Part shown: positions 21,790 to 32,689 of the stretch, piece by piece
Layout of the letters: each line of letters opens with the position of its first letter
How positions within the stretch are numbered: the first letter of the stretch is position 1
NCBI GenBank assembly: GCA_028023455.1
Contig: JAQFVV010012394.1
Location: 20,790,353-20,854,352 of the forward strand
From: Epiperipatus broadwayi
Taxonomy: Eukaryota; Onychophora; Udeonychophora; Euonychophora; Peripatidae
Direction of reading: 5' to 3'
DNA: 64,000 nt
Position numbers and translations under genes: made by a program
Notes under the pieces: model-generated
What the model was told of the DNA's origin: nothing
Database searches by the model: none
What the model saw: only the letters and a program-made list of their open reading frames with translations

Positions 21790-23450
21790 TTGAATAAGAA
21801 AATTCAAAAGTGACCTTTACTGAACTAAGTGTAGTAATAAAAGAAGCAAAATTTCAGAAGCTTGTTTTAGAAAAAGATATTCAAGAAAAGAAAAAAGAGC
21901 AAGAATTTACTGTTGAAATGATAAATCAACTATTCAGTGGAATTAAGGATAGATTGGAAAGAATGGAAAATAAAATAGAAGGGAAATAAAAAAGGAAGTG
22001 GTTAAGAGTGAAAAGGAAATAAAAGTGGAAATGGTAGAAAGTCAAAAGAGAATGGAAAATAAAATAAAAATGATAAATAATAACATTATAGATGTTAATA
22101 ATGCTTTTAAAAAGAGCTTGGAAGAAGAAATACAAGAAGGTGAAGAAGCAAGATAATTTAGAGAAGGACATTACTTTGCTTAAGGAAGATATATAGAAAA
22201 AATGTGAGCATAATAACAACTTTAGAGACATTGAAAAATAAACTTGATATGTAAGAAAACACACATATTTTAAGAAATTAGAATGAAAAAACATTTGATG
22301 ATCAAATAGAAGTAGTAACTAAGGAAATTGTTAAAGTTTATGCTAGGGTAAAGTTAGCAGAAAAAGAACAACAAATAAGTACAAAAATAATGTTAATGCA
22401 TGAAGAATTAAAGAAAGAGCTTGAAAGAAGGCCAATCAACAGAATTTTAGAGGAGTGGAAAAAAGGTAACACACTCAAGATAGGAAAATTGTAGAAATAA
22501 AAAGTAAAGTTTTTGAAGATTAGATATAACCACTTTACAGAACAAAGGAAAATAATAAAGGGTTTAATCAAGTTCTAATGATGATATGCTTTAGAATTTC
22601 ATAGAAAATATAGATAAGGATAATAAGAAAAAAAAATGAAATGTTTGCAAGATGAAAATAAAATAGATAGTGATGTTGATGATAATAGTCAAAAGTAGAA
22701 TAAAGAATTCATGGATACTAATAAGTCATATTAAATAATAGCATGAATAACTTTGTGATAGATGATTTTTTTAGATATAGATACAAGCCAAGAAAAGTTT
22801 GATAGGCAAAAGTTGAAAATTACGTAAAAAATGTTGGTAAAAAGTGGATTAAACAGATATATCATTGATATAAATATTAATGAAGGTGTTATAGATCATT
22901 GCATAGATGAATATAAAAGTAATGAAACCCTGAATTCAGATATTATTGGGAAAACATAACATAGAGAAAAAAAATAAATTTAGAAAGGGTTTTATAGACA
23001 AGTAAAGTTTGTTAAAATTTAGAAGAATTTCAACAGAAATAATTAATTATTTTAATATTCATAGTAGAAAGACATATTATTAGAAAGCTATAGAGGCAAA
23101 AAAAAAAAGGATGAGGAAAAGGTTTTAATAAAAAGATTAATAAATTTCAAATGTTTGCTCTATTGGAGAATAGAAGGTTGCATATAACTTGTAAAGAAGA
23201 ACTGATACAATATTCAAAGACAAGTTTTAAAAGGATAATATAGCTTAATAGGGGCAAATTATTTAAAACTTGGTGTTGCTTGTATTAAATAGTTGATCAA
23301 TTGATATACATGACCATAGTAAAGCAAATTGTATATAGTTTTAAATACATACAAGGTTAAGGGTTTCTTTGTTGGGATATTTGACAAGATAACGGAATAT
23401 GAATAAAGATTATAAAAATGTTATGATTTAATTTTGAATGAAGATGTTTA
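21790..23450 (+). pseudogene. decayed Lys/Glu-rich coiled-coil reading frame
   Basis: The plus strand between 21850 and 22500 reads, across stops and shifts, as long runs of Glu, Lys, Ile, Leu and Met with heptad-like spacing, for example EFTVEMINQLFSGIKDRLER and KLAEKEQQISTKIMLMHEEL. After 22700 it fades into Lys-rich low-complexity peptide. This fits the ORF1 coiled coil of a non-LTR element or the N-terminal part of a PLE. No RT motif was found nearby, so the source is unproven. Phe-rich minus-strand frames at 21926-22571 are shadows. Confidence 0.35.
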
Positions 23451-23544
23451 AAAATTATTTTAATTATGTATTAGTTATTAGTTTAATTATTTCATAATTT
23501 TGGCAGAATGATTCAGACCATAAAATGTCAAAATCCTTTTTACC

Positions 23545-23870
23545 AATGAAATTATCATTTTCAATCATTATTGATTGACTGCAGAATGAATATCTCTTAA
23601 AGTATAATCCATTTTACTGATTTCTTACTTCTCATATTCACGTCTCACCAGCGAACTTTCTTATTTTATCTACCAACCTCACTTATGATCTCTTTTTAGG
23701 TCTTTTGCAATCTCTTGAGGATCCAGTTTAAGACTTCAGATGTACATCTATTATCATCTCTTCTAGCAATATATTCAGACTAACTCCATTTTAATCTTTT
23801 ATTTCTTTCAGTGATGTCAGTAATATTTATTTGCTCTGTTATCTGTGTATTGCCAATCGAATTTGATAAT
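23545..23870 (-). mobile_element. RTE LINE 3' end, fragment
   Basis: It parallels 32650-32910, 34066-34340 and 44862-45120: CCACTGC-like start, then a stretch complementary to the codons for the R-x-x-NWI-P-RDCKR-type C-terminus. It is strongly 5' truncated and full of stops. Confidence 0.6.
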
Positions 23871-24482
23871 AAAATTTAGGTAATCTTTTTTGATTGGTTT
23901 TATTTAGAAGCTAAAAGTTCAAATTTCAAAATATCTTGCTTTTATCTTTAAAGCTTTTGTGAAGTAAAATATTCTAATATTGATATATATTATACTACAA
24001 TAAATTATTAATTTTATTAGTTTAGGAAACAATAAAAACCAATGTTCATACTATCTCAAAAACCACTTAGAATAGATTTGAAGCCACATAGGCTTACAAA
24101 CTTGTTTGCTCACTGTAAAATCAAACCTTAGCTATGTATGTACTCACAACATAAAAACATTCTCTCTGAAGAATCTAATCTTTGGCAGAAATCTGCTTTC
24201 TTTTTATACATCTTACTCTATTACAACATTCCTGTTTGAAAATAATAGCATGATAGTCAATAATCATTCTCTTATTGCTCAAACATTATTAGAGCTAATT
24301 AAAATTTCATTATTCTTTTATGACTTATTAAATTTACATTTTTTTAAAAAAAATTGCAATTGCAATATTATAATTTTTACTGTAAGTATACTTTTTATTT
24401 TTTAAAAAATGTTACTGTATATATTTACATGTATATAATTCAGGTTAAATGCTTTGGAAGCGGGGAAATAAGAAAAGCTTAA
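23871..24482. other. AT-rich DNA without recognised feature
   Basis: One open frame at 24106-24405 is Phe/Asn/Leu-rich and has no recognisable domain. Confidence 0.5.
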
Positions 24483-24494
24483 AATGGAATTATT

Positions 24495-24907
24495 GATAAA
24501 CAGAGCAAAACTCTCCATACAGTATTGCCACTTGTGCTAAACAGAGTAATCAATGGATGCCAGAAGGCTTGTGCATAAAATCCCTATCTAATGCCTACTC
24601 ATCCAATATCCCCAGACTAGTTTCTGGCTTATGGCCTTTGTCAGTGAGAAGCTTTGGATCTGAAAGCACTGCATCTAGATCTTATGATCTATTGCAACCC
24701 TCTAGCAACCACCTTTTATCTCTACTTAACTACAAAACTATGAGAATGAAATTGAAAACACAAAAAATATTTTCAATCTAAGCTCAATAGCTTATATAGT
24801 CATATGGGTCTGAACTCAGTTCAGCACCCATACATTTTGGTGTCTTTGGCTCTTTTACAACCATAGCCACCACTATCCTATTAGGCAGGATTGATCATGG
24901 GATGCTT
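24495..24907 (-). mobile_element. family B monomer with target-site duplication
   Basis: This is a single monomer-length copy (413 bp) on the minus strand, flanked by AATGGAATTATT at 24483-24494 and 24908-24919. It runs from AATCCTGCCTAATAGG (5' side) to CTCTGTTTATC (3' side). A 12-bp duplication around a lone monomer shows that monomers are inserted by reverse transcription as well as dimers and trimers. Confidence 0.8.
24601..24659 (-). ncRNA. hammerhead, family B (G8 lost)
   Basis: Stem I (AUCCAA/UUGGAU and UUCUCA/UGGGGA), stem II GGC/GCC, GAAA and GUC are all present. The core reads CUGACAA: the general-base G8 has become A. Predicted inactive. Confidence 0.65.
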
Positions 24908-25084
24908 AATGGAATTATTATACGTTTAATAAATACAGTGAGAAATTCAATTTTATATCTTTCTTATTTCCTGTTTCCAAAGCATTTAACGTAAATTATA
25001 ATTGCGTAAGGAAAGTCAAAAAGGATAATTGACTTACATACATATAGAAAATCGATATATAGTTTACATTTATTGATGTACTTA

Positions 25085-25445
25085 ATGTAATTATAAGAGA
25101 CTTGAACACGAACGTTCAAACTCCCTACACCTATCCAATCTATCTTATACAACTGATATACGTAATCACATACATGTTTAAAAGATAAATGATCTGCAAT
25201 ATATGTATTTCGTGCTGAACCAGCACTCATCAGTTGATCCAAATAAATATCTTCCACACATATATACAATCAGTGCTCAGCTTATATTAAGATAGCAATT
25301 CTTTAAACTGTAATGGACAAGCTTCAATTTTCTCCACTCTCCAGCCATCCGTTTCATTGAAAATCTAAGGATGGAATGCTCAAAATCCTTGTTGATGCCA
25401 ATATTATTGTCATACCCATGTTGAGCTTAAGTCACTCTGTCCCAC
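25085..25445 (-). mobile_element. family A hammerhead repeat
   Basis: Minus-strand copy. The 5' side (about 25445-25250) includes ATATTAAGATAGC on the plus strand, then the ribozyme, then a tRNA-like 3' part ending near the box-B-like GTTCAAGTC. Copies occur at 26604, 26960, 31672, 31850, 38950, 39300, 47290, 47525 and 58025. No protein is encoded. The order ribozyme, then pol III-type boxes, resembles the Sm-alpha repeats of Schistosoma (established) without evident sequence identity. Confidence 0.7.
25191..25240 (-). ncRNA. hammerhead ribozyme, family A (intact core)
   Basis: The minus strand has CAA, CUGAUGA, a perfect stem II GUGCU/AGCAC with loop GGUUC, GAAA, a short stem III (AU/AU around ACAU), the triplet AUA and UUG pairing back to CAA, with GAUC-containing flanks extending stem I. 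All invariant positions are present. Confidence 0.7.
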
Positions 25446-25544
25446 TCACCCATAGGACCACCTTAATATGTCCATTTAATTATTCAGAAAAGGGATGTGC
25501 TTAATGTATCTAGCATCATTGAATCTACGATATTCCCTGCGCGA

Positions 25545-25625
25545 TTTGGTGCAATGATAGAGTATAAGATACTGAATTACTTCTTATGAACTTGCGAGCG
25601 GTAAAACCATTTGATTATCTATTTA
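25545..25625 (+). mobile_element. possible SINE F fragment
   Basis: GATTTGGTGCAATGATAGAGT resembles the box-A part of SINE F, and ACTTCTTATGAACTTGCGA resembles its tail. It is short and diverged. Confidence 0.3.
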
Positions 25626-26474
25626 TTTTTTTGCCTGAGATATTAATTAGCATAATTAATATTCTATATTTTCAGTTACTTTTAAATTTCATTTGATTTT
25701 TTTTTTTTTAACATTTTAAAATAATAATTCTTTTAGCGAACAAATTCTATCTTTTTCAATTTCTTTATATTTTTATACAAGTTCCGAAAAATAAAATAAT
25801 TATCCAATAGAAATTTCTACAAATTCAATTTATATTTTCCAGTGCGAATGTTTTTAGACTGTAAACGTCCAACTTCTGTTTGTGCGGTCTTTTGTTTCCT
25901 TATAATGATTTGATTTACATTCATTACAAGGGCAATTTCTTTATCTAAGCACGTGACTTTGTCTGTTTCAATAAAATCATCGGTCAACTAGGTTTGACAT
26001 AGTGATCTTTGTCTTTTTAAATCTAGTTACAAATAATACATTAGACATTGCCTTTCCTCGAAAATAACTTCCGCTTGACTCAAATTTTTATCTTTTACAA
26101 AAATAGTTTATTTAATATTGTATCGACTTTTACAATTTATTAAATTTCTCGAGTGTACGTTTATCATCCAAATATATATTATATGAAATAAAATTGGCTG
26201 CGATATGAATAATCGCTATTATAAAATTTGTCAAATAATAATTAAAGACAAGCTTCAGATATGCCAATTATACCTCATTAGCGTGTGTGTGAGCAGTTCG
26301 AGGAAAATGACTAGCTGGATTTAATCTGATGTCATATATCCATACGTATAACTCATACATATCTACATATATAACCTATCGATTACTTGTATATCGATAA
26401 CCTTAAAGAAATTGTATTGATGCAAAACATTCATTTTGTATTGAATACAAGTATAATTTATATACTTGGAGTTT
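25626..26474. other. AT-rich DNA without recognised feature
   Basis: Nothing recognised on either strand. Confidence 0.5.
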
Positions 26475-26491
26475 AGATGTAATTATAGAAG

Positions 26492-26603
26492 TTTTTTTTT
26501 TCATATGTCATAACATCGACCGGGACGCGAACCCACAACTGTCTGCAACCAACTACTTGCTTGCAAGGCGGCTGCGATGACCTCCCGGCTAACAACGCTT
26601 GAC
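26492..26603 (-). mobile_element. SINE G, tRNA-derived, with 17-bp TSD
   Basis: Flanked by AGATGTAATTATAGAAG at 26475-26491 and 26604-26620. On the minus strand it reads as a tRNA-like body with an anticodon arm CCTTGCAAG, box B GGGTTCGCGTCC, then GATGTTATGACATATGA and an A run. It inserted into a family A repeat and is therefore younger. Related copies are at 37771, 43742 and 43911. Confidence 0.85.
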
Positions 26604-26710
26604 AGATGTAATTATAGAAGATTTGAACACAGACTTTCAAGCTCCCTTCAGCTATCCACTCTATCTCATACAACCGATACACATAACCACACACACGTGA
26701 AAAAGATAAA

Positions 26711-26759
26711 TGATCTCCAATATTAGTGCTGAACCAGCTCTCATCAGTTGGTCCAGATC
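26711..26759 (-). ncRNA. hammerhead, family A (GAAA deleted)
   Basis: CUGAUGA and the CCAA/UUGG and GAUC parts of stem I are present, but about 9 nt including GAAA and part of stem III are gone after stem II. Predicted inactive. Confidence 0.55.
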
Positions 26760-27030
26760 ATCTACCACACACACATATATAATCAGTGCTCAGCTTATAT
26801 TAAGATAGCAAATCTTCAAGCTTTAATGGACAGGCTTCAATCTACTCCACCTTCCAACTCTTCTGCCACCCCATTAAAAATCTGTTGAAGAACACCCAAA
26901 TCTTTTTTTGCTGTCAATATTATTGTCATGCCCATGTTGACTTTAAGTCTCTCTGATCTTGTCCATTAAAGTTTGAAGATTTGCTATCTTAATATAAACT
27001 GAACACTGATTATATATGTGTGTGGAAGAT

Positions 27031-27089
27031 GATGATCTGTCAACTGATGGGCACTGATTCAGCACAAAATACATATGTTGGAGATCATT
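27031..27089 (+). ncRNA. hammerhead, family A (core mutated)
   Basis: The core reads CUGAUGG and the GAAA reads CAAA, while the flanking stem I segments GAUGAUCU and GGAGAUC are kept. Predicted inactive. Confidence 0.5.
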
Positions 27090-27204
27090 TACCTTTTTCA
27101 CATATGTGTAGTAATGTGTGTTGGTTTGTATGAGATAGAGTGGATAGCTAAAAGGAACTTGAAAGTTTGTGTTCAAATCTGCTATTATCAATCTAACATT
27201 CTTA

Positions 27205-28780
27205 CTGTATATTAAATCAATCACACATCATTTTATCATTGTCTGATGGTTGTTTTTTTATACTGTATATATATATCATTAAACGCCAGTTAACTCTTAG
27301 ACAATATATTTATATAAAAACTAAAGATTGTAACTTGACCACAAATATTAAAATTATTGATACAAAGAAATTTAAATAAACCTCTTTAAATAGATAAATA
27401 TAACCTGTTCTGAATGCAGACTAATAAATAATCAATTATAACATTGCAAACTGCAATTATAATTTTTAAATTGCACCCAAAGTATTATTTAAATAATAAG
27501 TGTAATAATACTCAAGGCTAAATGGGTTTGTAAGTAATCATTAAAAGCCAGTCAACACTTAAACAATATCAATAACAATCAACAACATCAAACTGTTGTC
27601 AAGGCAACTTTCTTTTAACCATGAAGGTGGAATCCTACCTTAATAGTAGTTCAATATATTTATGTATGGATAAAGTATCTGGCAAATGTGTGTTCACATT
27701 TCTTCATGAAATAAAATGGTGGATACAAATATTTACCAGTTATTTGGCAGGTAATGAAGGGTTTAAGTAGTTTTTTTCTGCCATTTTATTTTCTAACCAA
27801 TATTACCTAGATACCCATTTACTAACCAGAGTTGAACCACTATCCAAATTATATATAAGATAGCTGAAAAAAAAAAAAGAAAAAAACAACTTCTAAGCTT
27901 TCTGTGAAATCTTTAACTATTTGTAGTGGGAAAAAGTTTCATCTGGATTTCAATTCTAGATCAAAGGAGTATGTGCTAATCCTTATGTCAAAGGACCTTG
28001 TATACATACATGTAGTTACCAATGATACATGTAGTTACTAATGAAAACAATGCATTTGTATGTTTTCAAGTTGTTTTTTTTAATATCAAATATCTTCATT
28101 ATCTTGGAACCATCAAAAGAAACTGGTTCTTACCTAGTGTGAGAATGGTTTATTAAATATCTCCAAATGCAGACCTAGTGATTCAACTGTTTGATAATTT
28201 TAGCTCATATGATGGGTCATCATTATTTGTACAATGCATAGATAATGAGAAATAGTGATCTGGGTTTTTGCTCTTGTGAATCTTCTATTTGATAGAATTG
28301 ATGAGGGATGCATTCTTAAAGACCACTATTATTTGAAATATTTTGTGAATTATCATTGAATAATTATCAATAATTTATTTTGTATGAAATTATTTTTCAC
28401 TGTTTTATCACTAGTGTCATACATTACAAGAATTGATCTCAATAAAAACCTAAAATTTTATTATTTTCTTAGGAAAAAAAGTCTTTGACAGAAACAATAT
28501 ATAAATGCTTTGGAATTTATACGAAACATGAAATATGTCGTTAGACTAAACACAACATCAATTATTGGATCATAGTATTGTTAATCATATTGACTAAATA
28601 TAGAAAGTTATGTAAGTAGTAATTTTAATCAGGTTATGTTGTTTAGTATGACACTATTTTCAAATGCTAGATTGAATATATTTAGCCTGTTATTATTATC
28701 CAAATTACTAAATCAATTACTATTCATATTTAAAATATATAATTGTTAATTAGAGAAGATATTAATTAGTATTAAAGTTT
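27205..28780. other. AT-rich DNA without recognised feature
   Basis: No gene or repeat recognised. A 20-bp-scale local repeat occurs near 28010-28045 (ACATGTAGTTAC twice). Confidence 0.5.
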
Positions 28781-28783
28781 ATC

Positions 28784-28824
28784 GGCTTAACGTTTTCGAG
28801 GATCCATGCCTCATATTCATAGCC
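28784..28824 (-). ncRNA. degenerate hammerhead at PLE 3' end
   Basis: On the minus strand, just after the PLE frame, GGCU, AUGAAUA, GAGG/CCUC, GAAA, a short ACGUU and then AGCC give stem I GGCU/AGCC and stem II GAGG/CCUC. Two core residues (C3 and G8) are changed. Its place right after the GIY-YIG frame matches known PLE hammerheads. Confidence 0.5.
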
Positions 28825-28877
28825 TTCATAAAATGTATAATAAAATATGCAAATACAAATATTCAAATAAGCTAGTA

Positions 28878-29886
28878 TTACGTAGCCCATTTCTTCGAGA
28901 TCTCAAAGCAAGTATCCTTTCTATTAATGGCATGGATGTTTCCATTGATGTAAAATGCCTCCTTTATTTTTCTTTTGTGATCATTTGATTCTGAGCACAA
29001 TATTATGGGATTGGCGGGTGTGAAGTTGTGTCCAGATTGTTTAGCATGCTCCAAGAATACAGAGGACGTGTTGCTGTTTTTCTGAGCTCTGTTAAATGTG
29101 TAAATATGTTGACCCAGTCTAGTATTGATAGTAGCTTTCGTTTCACCATAATATATAGCATGGCATCCAGCCTGAGGGCAGGCAATAGAGTACACCACGT
29201 GTGGGGTGAACAATCGATCAATGTGGTCTTTAGAGTTGTTAAGCAATCTATTAGAATTAGGTGGAGTTCTAACTGCTATGTTAAATTTATCATTTAATGC
29301 TTTCATTAGTTTGTTAGATATTTTAGGAATGTAGGGGATTGTTATTCTAGGTAGATTGGTGCGAGGTACATTATTGTTTATTGTATTATTAAATTTTATG
29401 ATTTTATTTTTAATAGCTTTGAATTTGAACCCTGCTGCTAATAGATCTTTAATATAGTTGTTTATGTTTTCTTTCCTGTCTGCTTCATATTTACATAAAT
29501 AAAAGTTTCTAAACAAAAATGCATTAAGGCCAGCAAATTTATGCGATGCAGGTGAGTTAGAGTTAGGGTGGATACAGCTGCGAATTTCAAATGGTTTAAC
29601 AATCATTTTGTAATCTATTAAGTGGCAATTTCTCGATAAAGAGAGGTTGAGATATTTAAGTTCTTTATTATTTTCATATGTGATGGTGAATGAAAGTTTG
29701 GTTAAGTTTTGTAAATCACGTAGTATATTTAAAGTATTATCTTTAGAGGTTATGATAAAGATATCGTCTACATAATGAATATATGTAAAGTCTTGGTTGA
29801 TATTGTGATATTTTGGAAGGATCGATAGCTCGTATTTATTTAAATATATGCTAGATAAAAATCTTATTTTAGTATATTTAAATATT
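28878..29886 (-). pseudogene. Penelope-like RT (C-terminal) and GIY-YIG endonuclease, 5' truncated
   Basis: The minus strand is open from about 29886 to the stop at 28878 with no internal stop, about 335 codons. Reading order: RT palm with FLSSIYLNKYELSILPK, then catalytic HYVDDIFI near 29765, the RT C-terminal region with KELKYLNLSLSRN, a linker, then GIY-YIG with HVVYSIACPQAGCHAIYYGE near residue 200 and the later FLEHAKQSGH. The upstream RT fingers are missing, so it cannot be autonomous. A degenerate hammerhead follows. The last methionine-started part (28878-29606) alone is 242 codons. This is the best preserved coding piece in the window. Confidence 0.85.
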
Positions 29887-30025
29887 ATTAAAATATATAA
29901 CTGAGAATATCTTAAGTATAACTGGCTTTAAAGTATTTAATGAAATTAAACAAATAGAGTTTGTAGAAGATAGAAATATTAAAGTGTTTATCACTTTGAT
30001 TCTGGGTATTTTAATAAAAAATAAA

Positions 30026-30259
30026 TTAATTAATGTGTACTTTGGCTTTGGAAAACTTAACATTCTTTACATGCATCTCTTCAAACTCCACTTCACTTAG
30101 CTTCTTCAAATATATTGACTGGATGTGCCAGCTCCAATCAACAACTTTCTGTGTATATGGTTTGACTTGATGATCAGATGATGATGAGTCATAAAGAGTT
30201 TTGTTGGACAAATTATATCTGAATTTTATTTGTGTGTTTATTTTGTTGCATTTTATCAT
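30026..30259 (-). other. candidate exon (unrecognised protein)
   Basis: A minus-strand frame of 77 codons has balanced composition after about residue 20, including a DSSSSDHQVKPYTQKVVDWS segment and a charged helix (KKLSEVEFEEM). It stands out from the Phe/Ile/Asn-rich chance frames around it. No domain is recognised and splice sites are not convincing. It may be a terminal exon, a pseudogene piece or chance. Confidence 0.2.
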
Positions 30260-31670
30260 TGGTAAGCAATCATTTTATAGTAATTCCTTGATTTTACATT
30301 CTATGTAACAAAATGAAATCTTTGTTTCATAATGTGAAAGGAAATACGGATAATAAAATTTTTTTATTATTATTAATTTTCTACATGAAACCAATCTATA
30401 CCTTTTATTTTCTCTTTAACAAGACAATGCATTGAATCTGAGCCATTTACCATATGAAGAGTATTTGTTGCTTTCTCCTCATTAAATAGGCATAGACCCT
30501 TGCAAGGAAAAATTTCTTATCAGATTTCTTGGAATAATAAAAGACATTAATGGATTTATTTATTTCAAGCTTTGGATTAATGAATAGTCATAGGTAAATC
30601 ATGTTCTATATAATTCTATTGAAAATTTTATGAGGAATGTAATGAATCTGTTAATAAAAAAATAAACTTTATTAAAATTGAGAAAATCTGAATAAACATA
30701 AAAATAATTTTAAAAATAATAAAATCTCACTTTTTTTAATTTCAGATGTGGAATGACTATATATTTTCAGCTTTATTACATTTTGTGTGGTTTTATCTTT
30801 CTGATAACATAAATTACATGATTTTTGCAAAACCAATTCTTCAAAAATCCAAGATATCAGTTGTTAAAGAAAAACTGTCAACATGAATTAAAAGCACAGA
30901 GTGTTCAGAAATTAATTAATTCAGTCACAAATTTTTACAATTTATAATTGAATTAATTAATTTCCAGACATCCCATATTTTTATCTCAAGTTAAATACAA
31001 AAACTCATTTATGGTTGAAAAAAAATGTTTTTGGCTTTATAGTGCATGGTAAATGAAATCAATTATTATAATATATATATTATTTAAATGCTTTTGCTTA
31101 AATTACAAACACTTACAAATTCTGTTTGTTTGAATCAAATCTTGTAATCAATTTTTAACATACTTCTATCAAATGGTTTTTCTTTAAATTTTGTATATGT
31201 GTTACATATCAATGATAGTACAATATTTCAGTGTTGTCCATTCAATTGTACAGCATAATACTGCTGGCAGGCCAAATTTCAAACCATGTTGCTATCAGTT
31301 TAGTAAGTTTTCAGTGATGCACAATAGATGGTGATATATTTTTAAATATACTTTCATTGAATTTCATGACTAAGATTTGCAGTTAATTAAAATAGAAAAA
31401 AAGAAATGAAGAATAAAATCGTTATTTTCTTTAATTGTTTAATTAAAGATTTTTTTTTAAAGTTTCTTTCATCAAAGGTATTATAAACATTTTTTAAATT
31501 TTCAATCCTGGTACTAGAACTGTATTGTTTATATTTTTAGTTTTTCAATTTGAATATGAACAATTGTAAAAAGCCCCTTGCAAAATGTTTAAATATGAAA
31601 AAGTAAAAAATAATATCTATTACAAATATTTTATAAAAGATTCTTAAATACAAATATATTATATATACTT
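30260..31670. other. AT-rich DNA without recognised feature
   Basis: No domain or named repeat recognised. ATTAATTAATT-type palindromes occur at 30910-30960. Confidence 0.5.
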
Positions 31671-31772
31671 TTAAGCTAGATGTAATTAGAGGAGATTTGA
31701 ACCCAAATGTTCAAGATCCTTTTAGTCTCGACTCAATCTTATACAACCGACATCATGTGAAATAGATAAATA

Positions 31773-31829
31773 TGATTTCCAATATACATATTTCATGCTG
31801 AACCAGCACTCATCAGTTGGTCCAGATCA
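31773..31829 (-). ncRNA. hammerhead ribozyme, family A (intact core)
   Basis: CCAA, CUGAUGA, stem II GUGCU/AGCAU, GAAA, stem III AU/AU around AUGU, triplet AUA, then UUGG. Stem I continues with AUCU/GGAAAUCAU imperfectly. Core complete. Confidence 0.7.
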
Positions 31830-31861
31830 CATATATATATTAATTTTATATATATATAAGA

Positions 31862-31919
31862 TGATGATCTGGACCAACTGATGAATACTGGTTCCATAAA
31901 ATATATACTTTGAAGATCA
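31862..31919 (+). ncRNA. hammerhead, family A (GAAA to AAAA)
   Basis: CUGAUGA and the stem I arms are present. Stem II has decayed (AUACU...CCAU) and G12 of GAAA is A. Predicted inactive. Confidence 0.5.
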
Positions 31920-32019
31920 TTTATCTTTTTCAAATGTATGTGGTCATGTGTATGGGTCATATAAGATGAAGTGAATGACTAAAGAGGGCTTGAAAATCTG
32001 AGTTCAAATCCCCTTCAAT

Positions 32020-32645
32020 TAAAATGATTCTTTTATTTAATTTGACAAGTAATGCACTAAAAATGAAAAAAATAATTTATTTCTACAACCACTATTTTGA
32101 TTGTTATATTCAATTTGAAATAAAAGCACAGAACATCCATAAATTAATTAATTCCATCATTAAATTAATTAATTTCTGGATGTCACATACTTTTGTTTCA
32201 TGTTAAATATAATAACCAAAATTATGGTTGAAGAAAGAATAGTTGAATTAATTAACTTATAGATGTCTGCATGGTTTCATTTCAAGTTGAATACAACAAC
32301 CAAAATTGTTTTTGAGGTTTTAATGCATTACTCATCAAATTAAAATAATTTTTTTATAAATTATATATATTATTTATTTATTCAGCTGTAGAATTTAACC
32401 GTACACAGAGAAAAGAAAAAAAAATCTATACATATATAATGTAAGAGCCAATATTTAATTTTATCAACAATATTCTGTAAAATCAAAGAAGTCCAACTTC
32501 TTGTTCATAGATTCTAGATTACAATTTCTATCTTCCTAAATCTCTCTGATAATATTATTATTCTCAATTATGGCTTTGTGAAATTATTTTACATAGCAAT
32601 GATTTTATATATGTGTGTGTGTGGAAGCAAGCAAAACCATTGTAT
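32020..32645. other. AT-rich DNA without recognised feature
   Basis: Nothing recognised. An ATTAATTAATT-type repeat near 32140-32170 echoes 30910-30960. Confidence 0.5.
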
Positions 32646-32689
32646 TAAATTAAGTCATTCATCATCATCAACCATTATTAATCAACTAC

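Larger units (their letters stand above)
26475..27200. mobile_element. family A head-to-head pair, interrupted by SINE G
   Basis: A minus copy (26475-26491 plus 26604 to about 26955) meets a plus copy (about 26960-27200) near 26957, with 3' ends outward. The SINE G insertion at 26492-26603 splits the minus copy and duplicated 17 bp of it. Both ribozymes are damaged. Confidence 0.7.
31672..32015. mobile_element. family A head-to-head inverted dimer
   Basis: The minus copy (31672 to about 31835) and plus copy (about 31850-32015) are joined through a TA-rich centre, with their box-B-like 3' parts (GGGTTCAAATC-type) outward. Both contain only the ribozyme and the 3' part, truncated at the same side. 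Confidence 0.75.
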
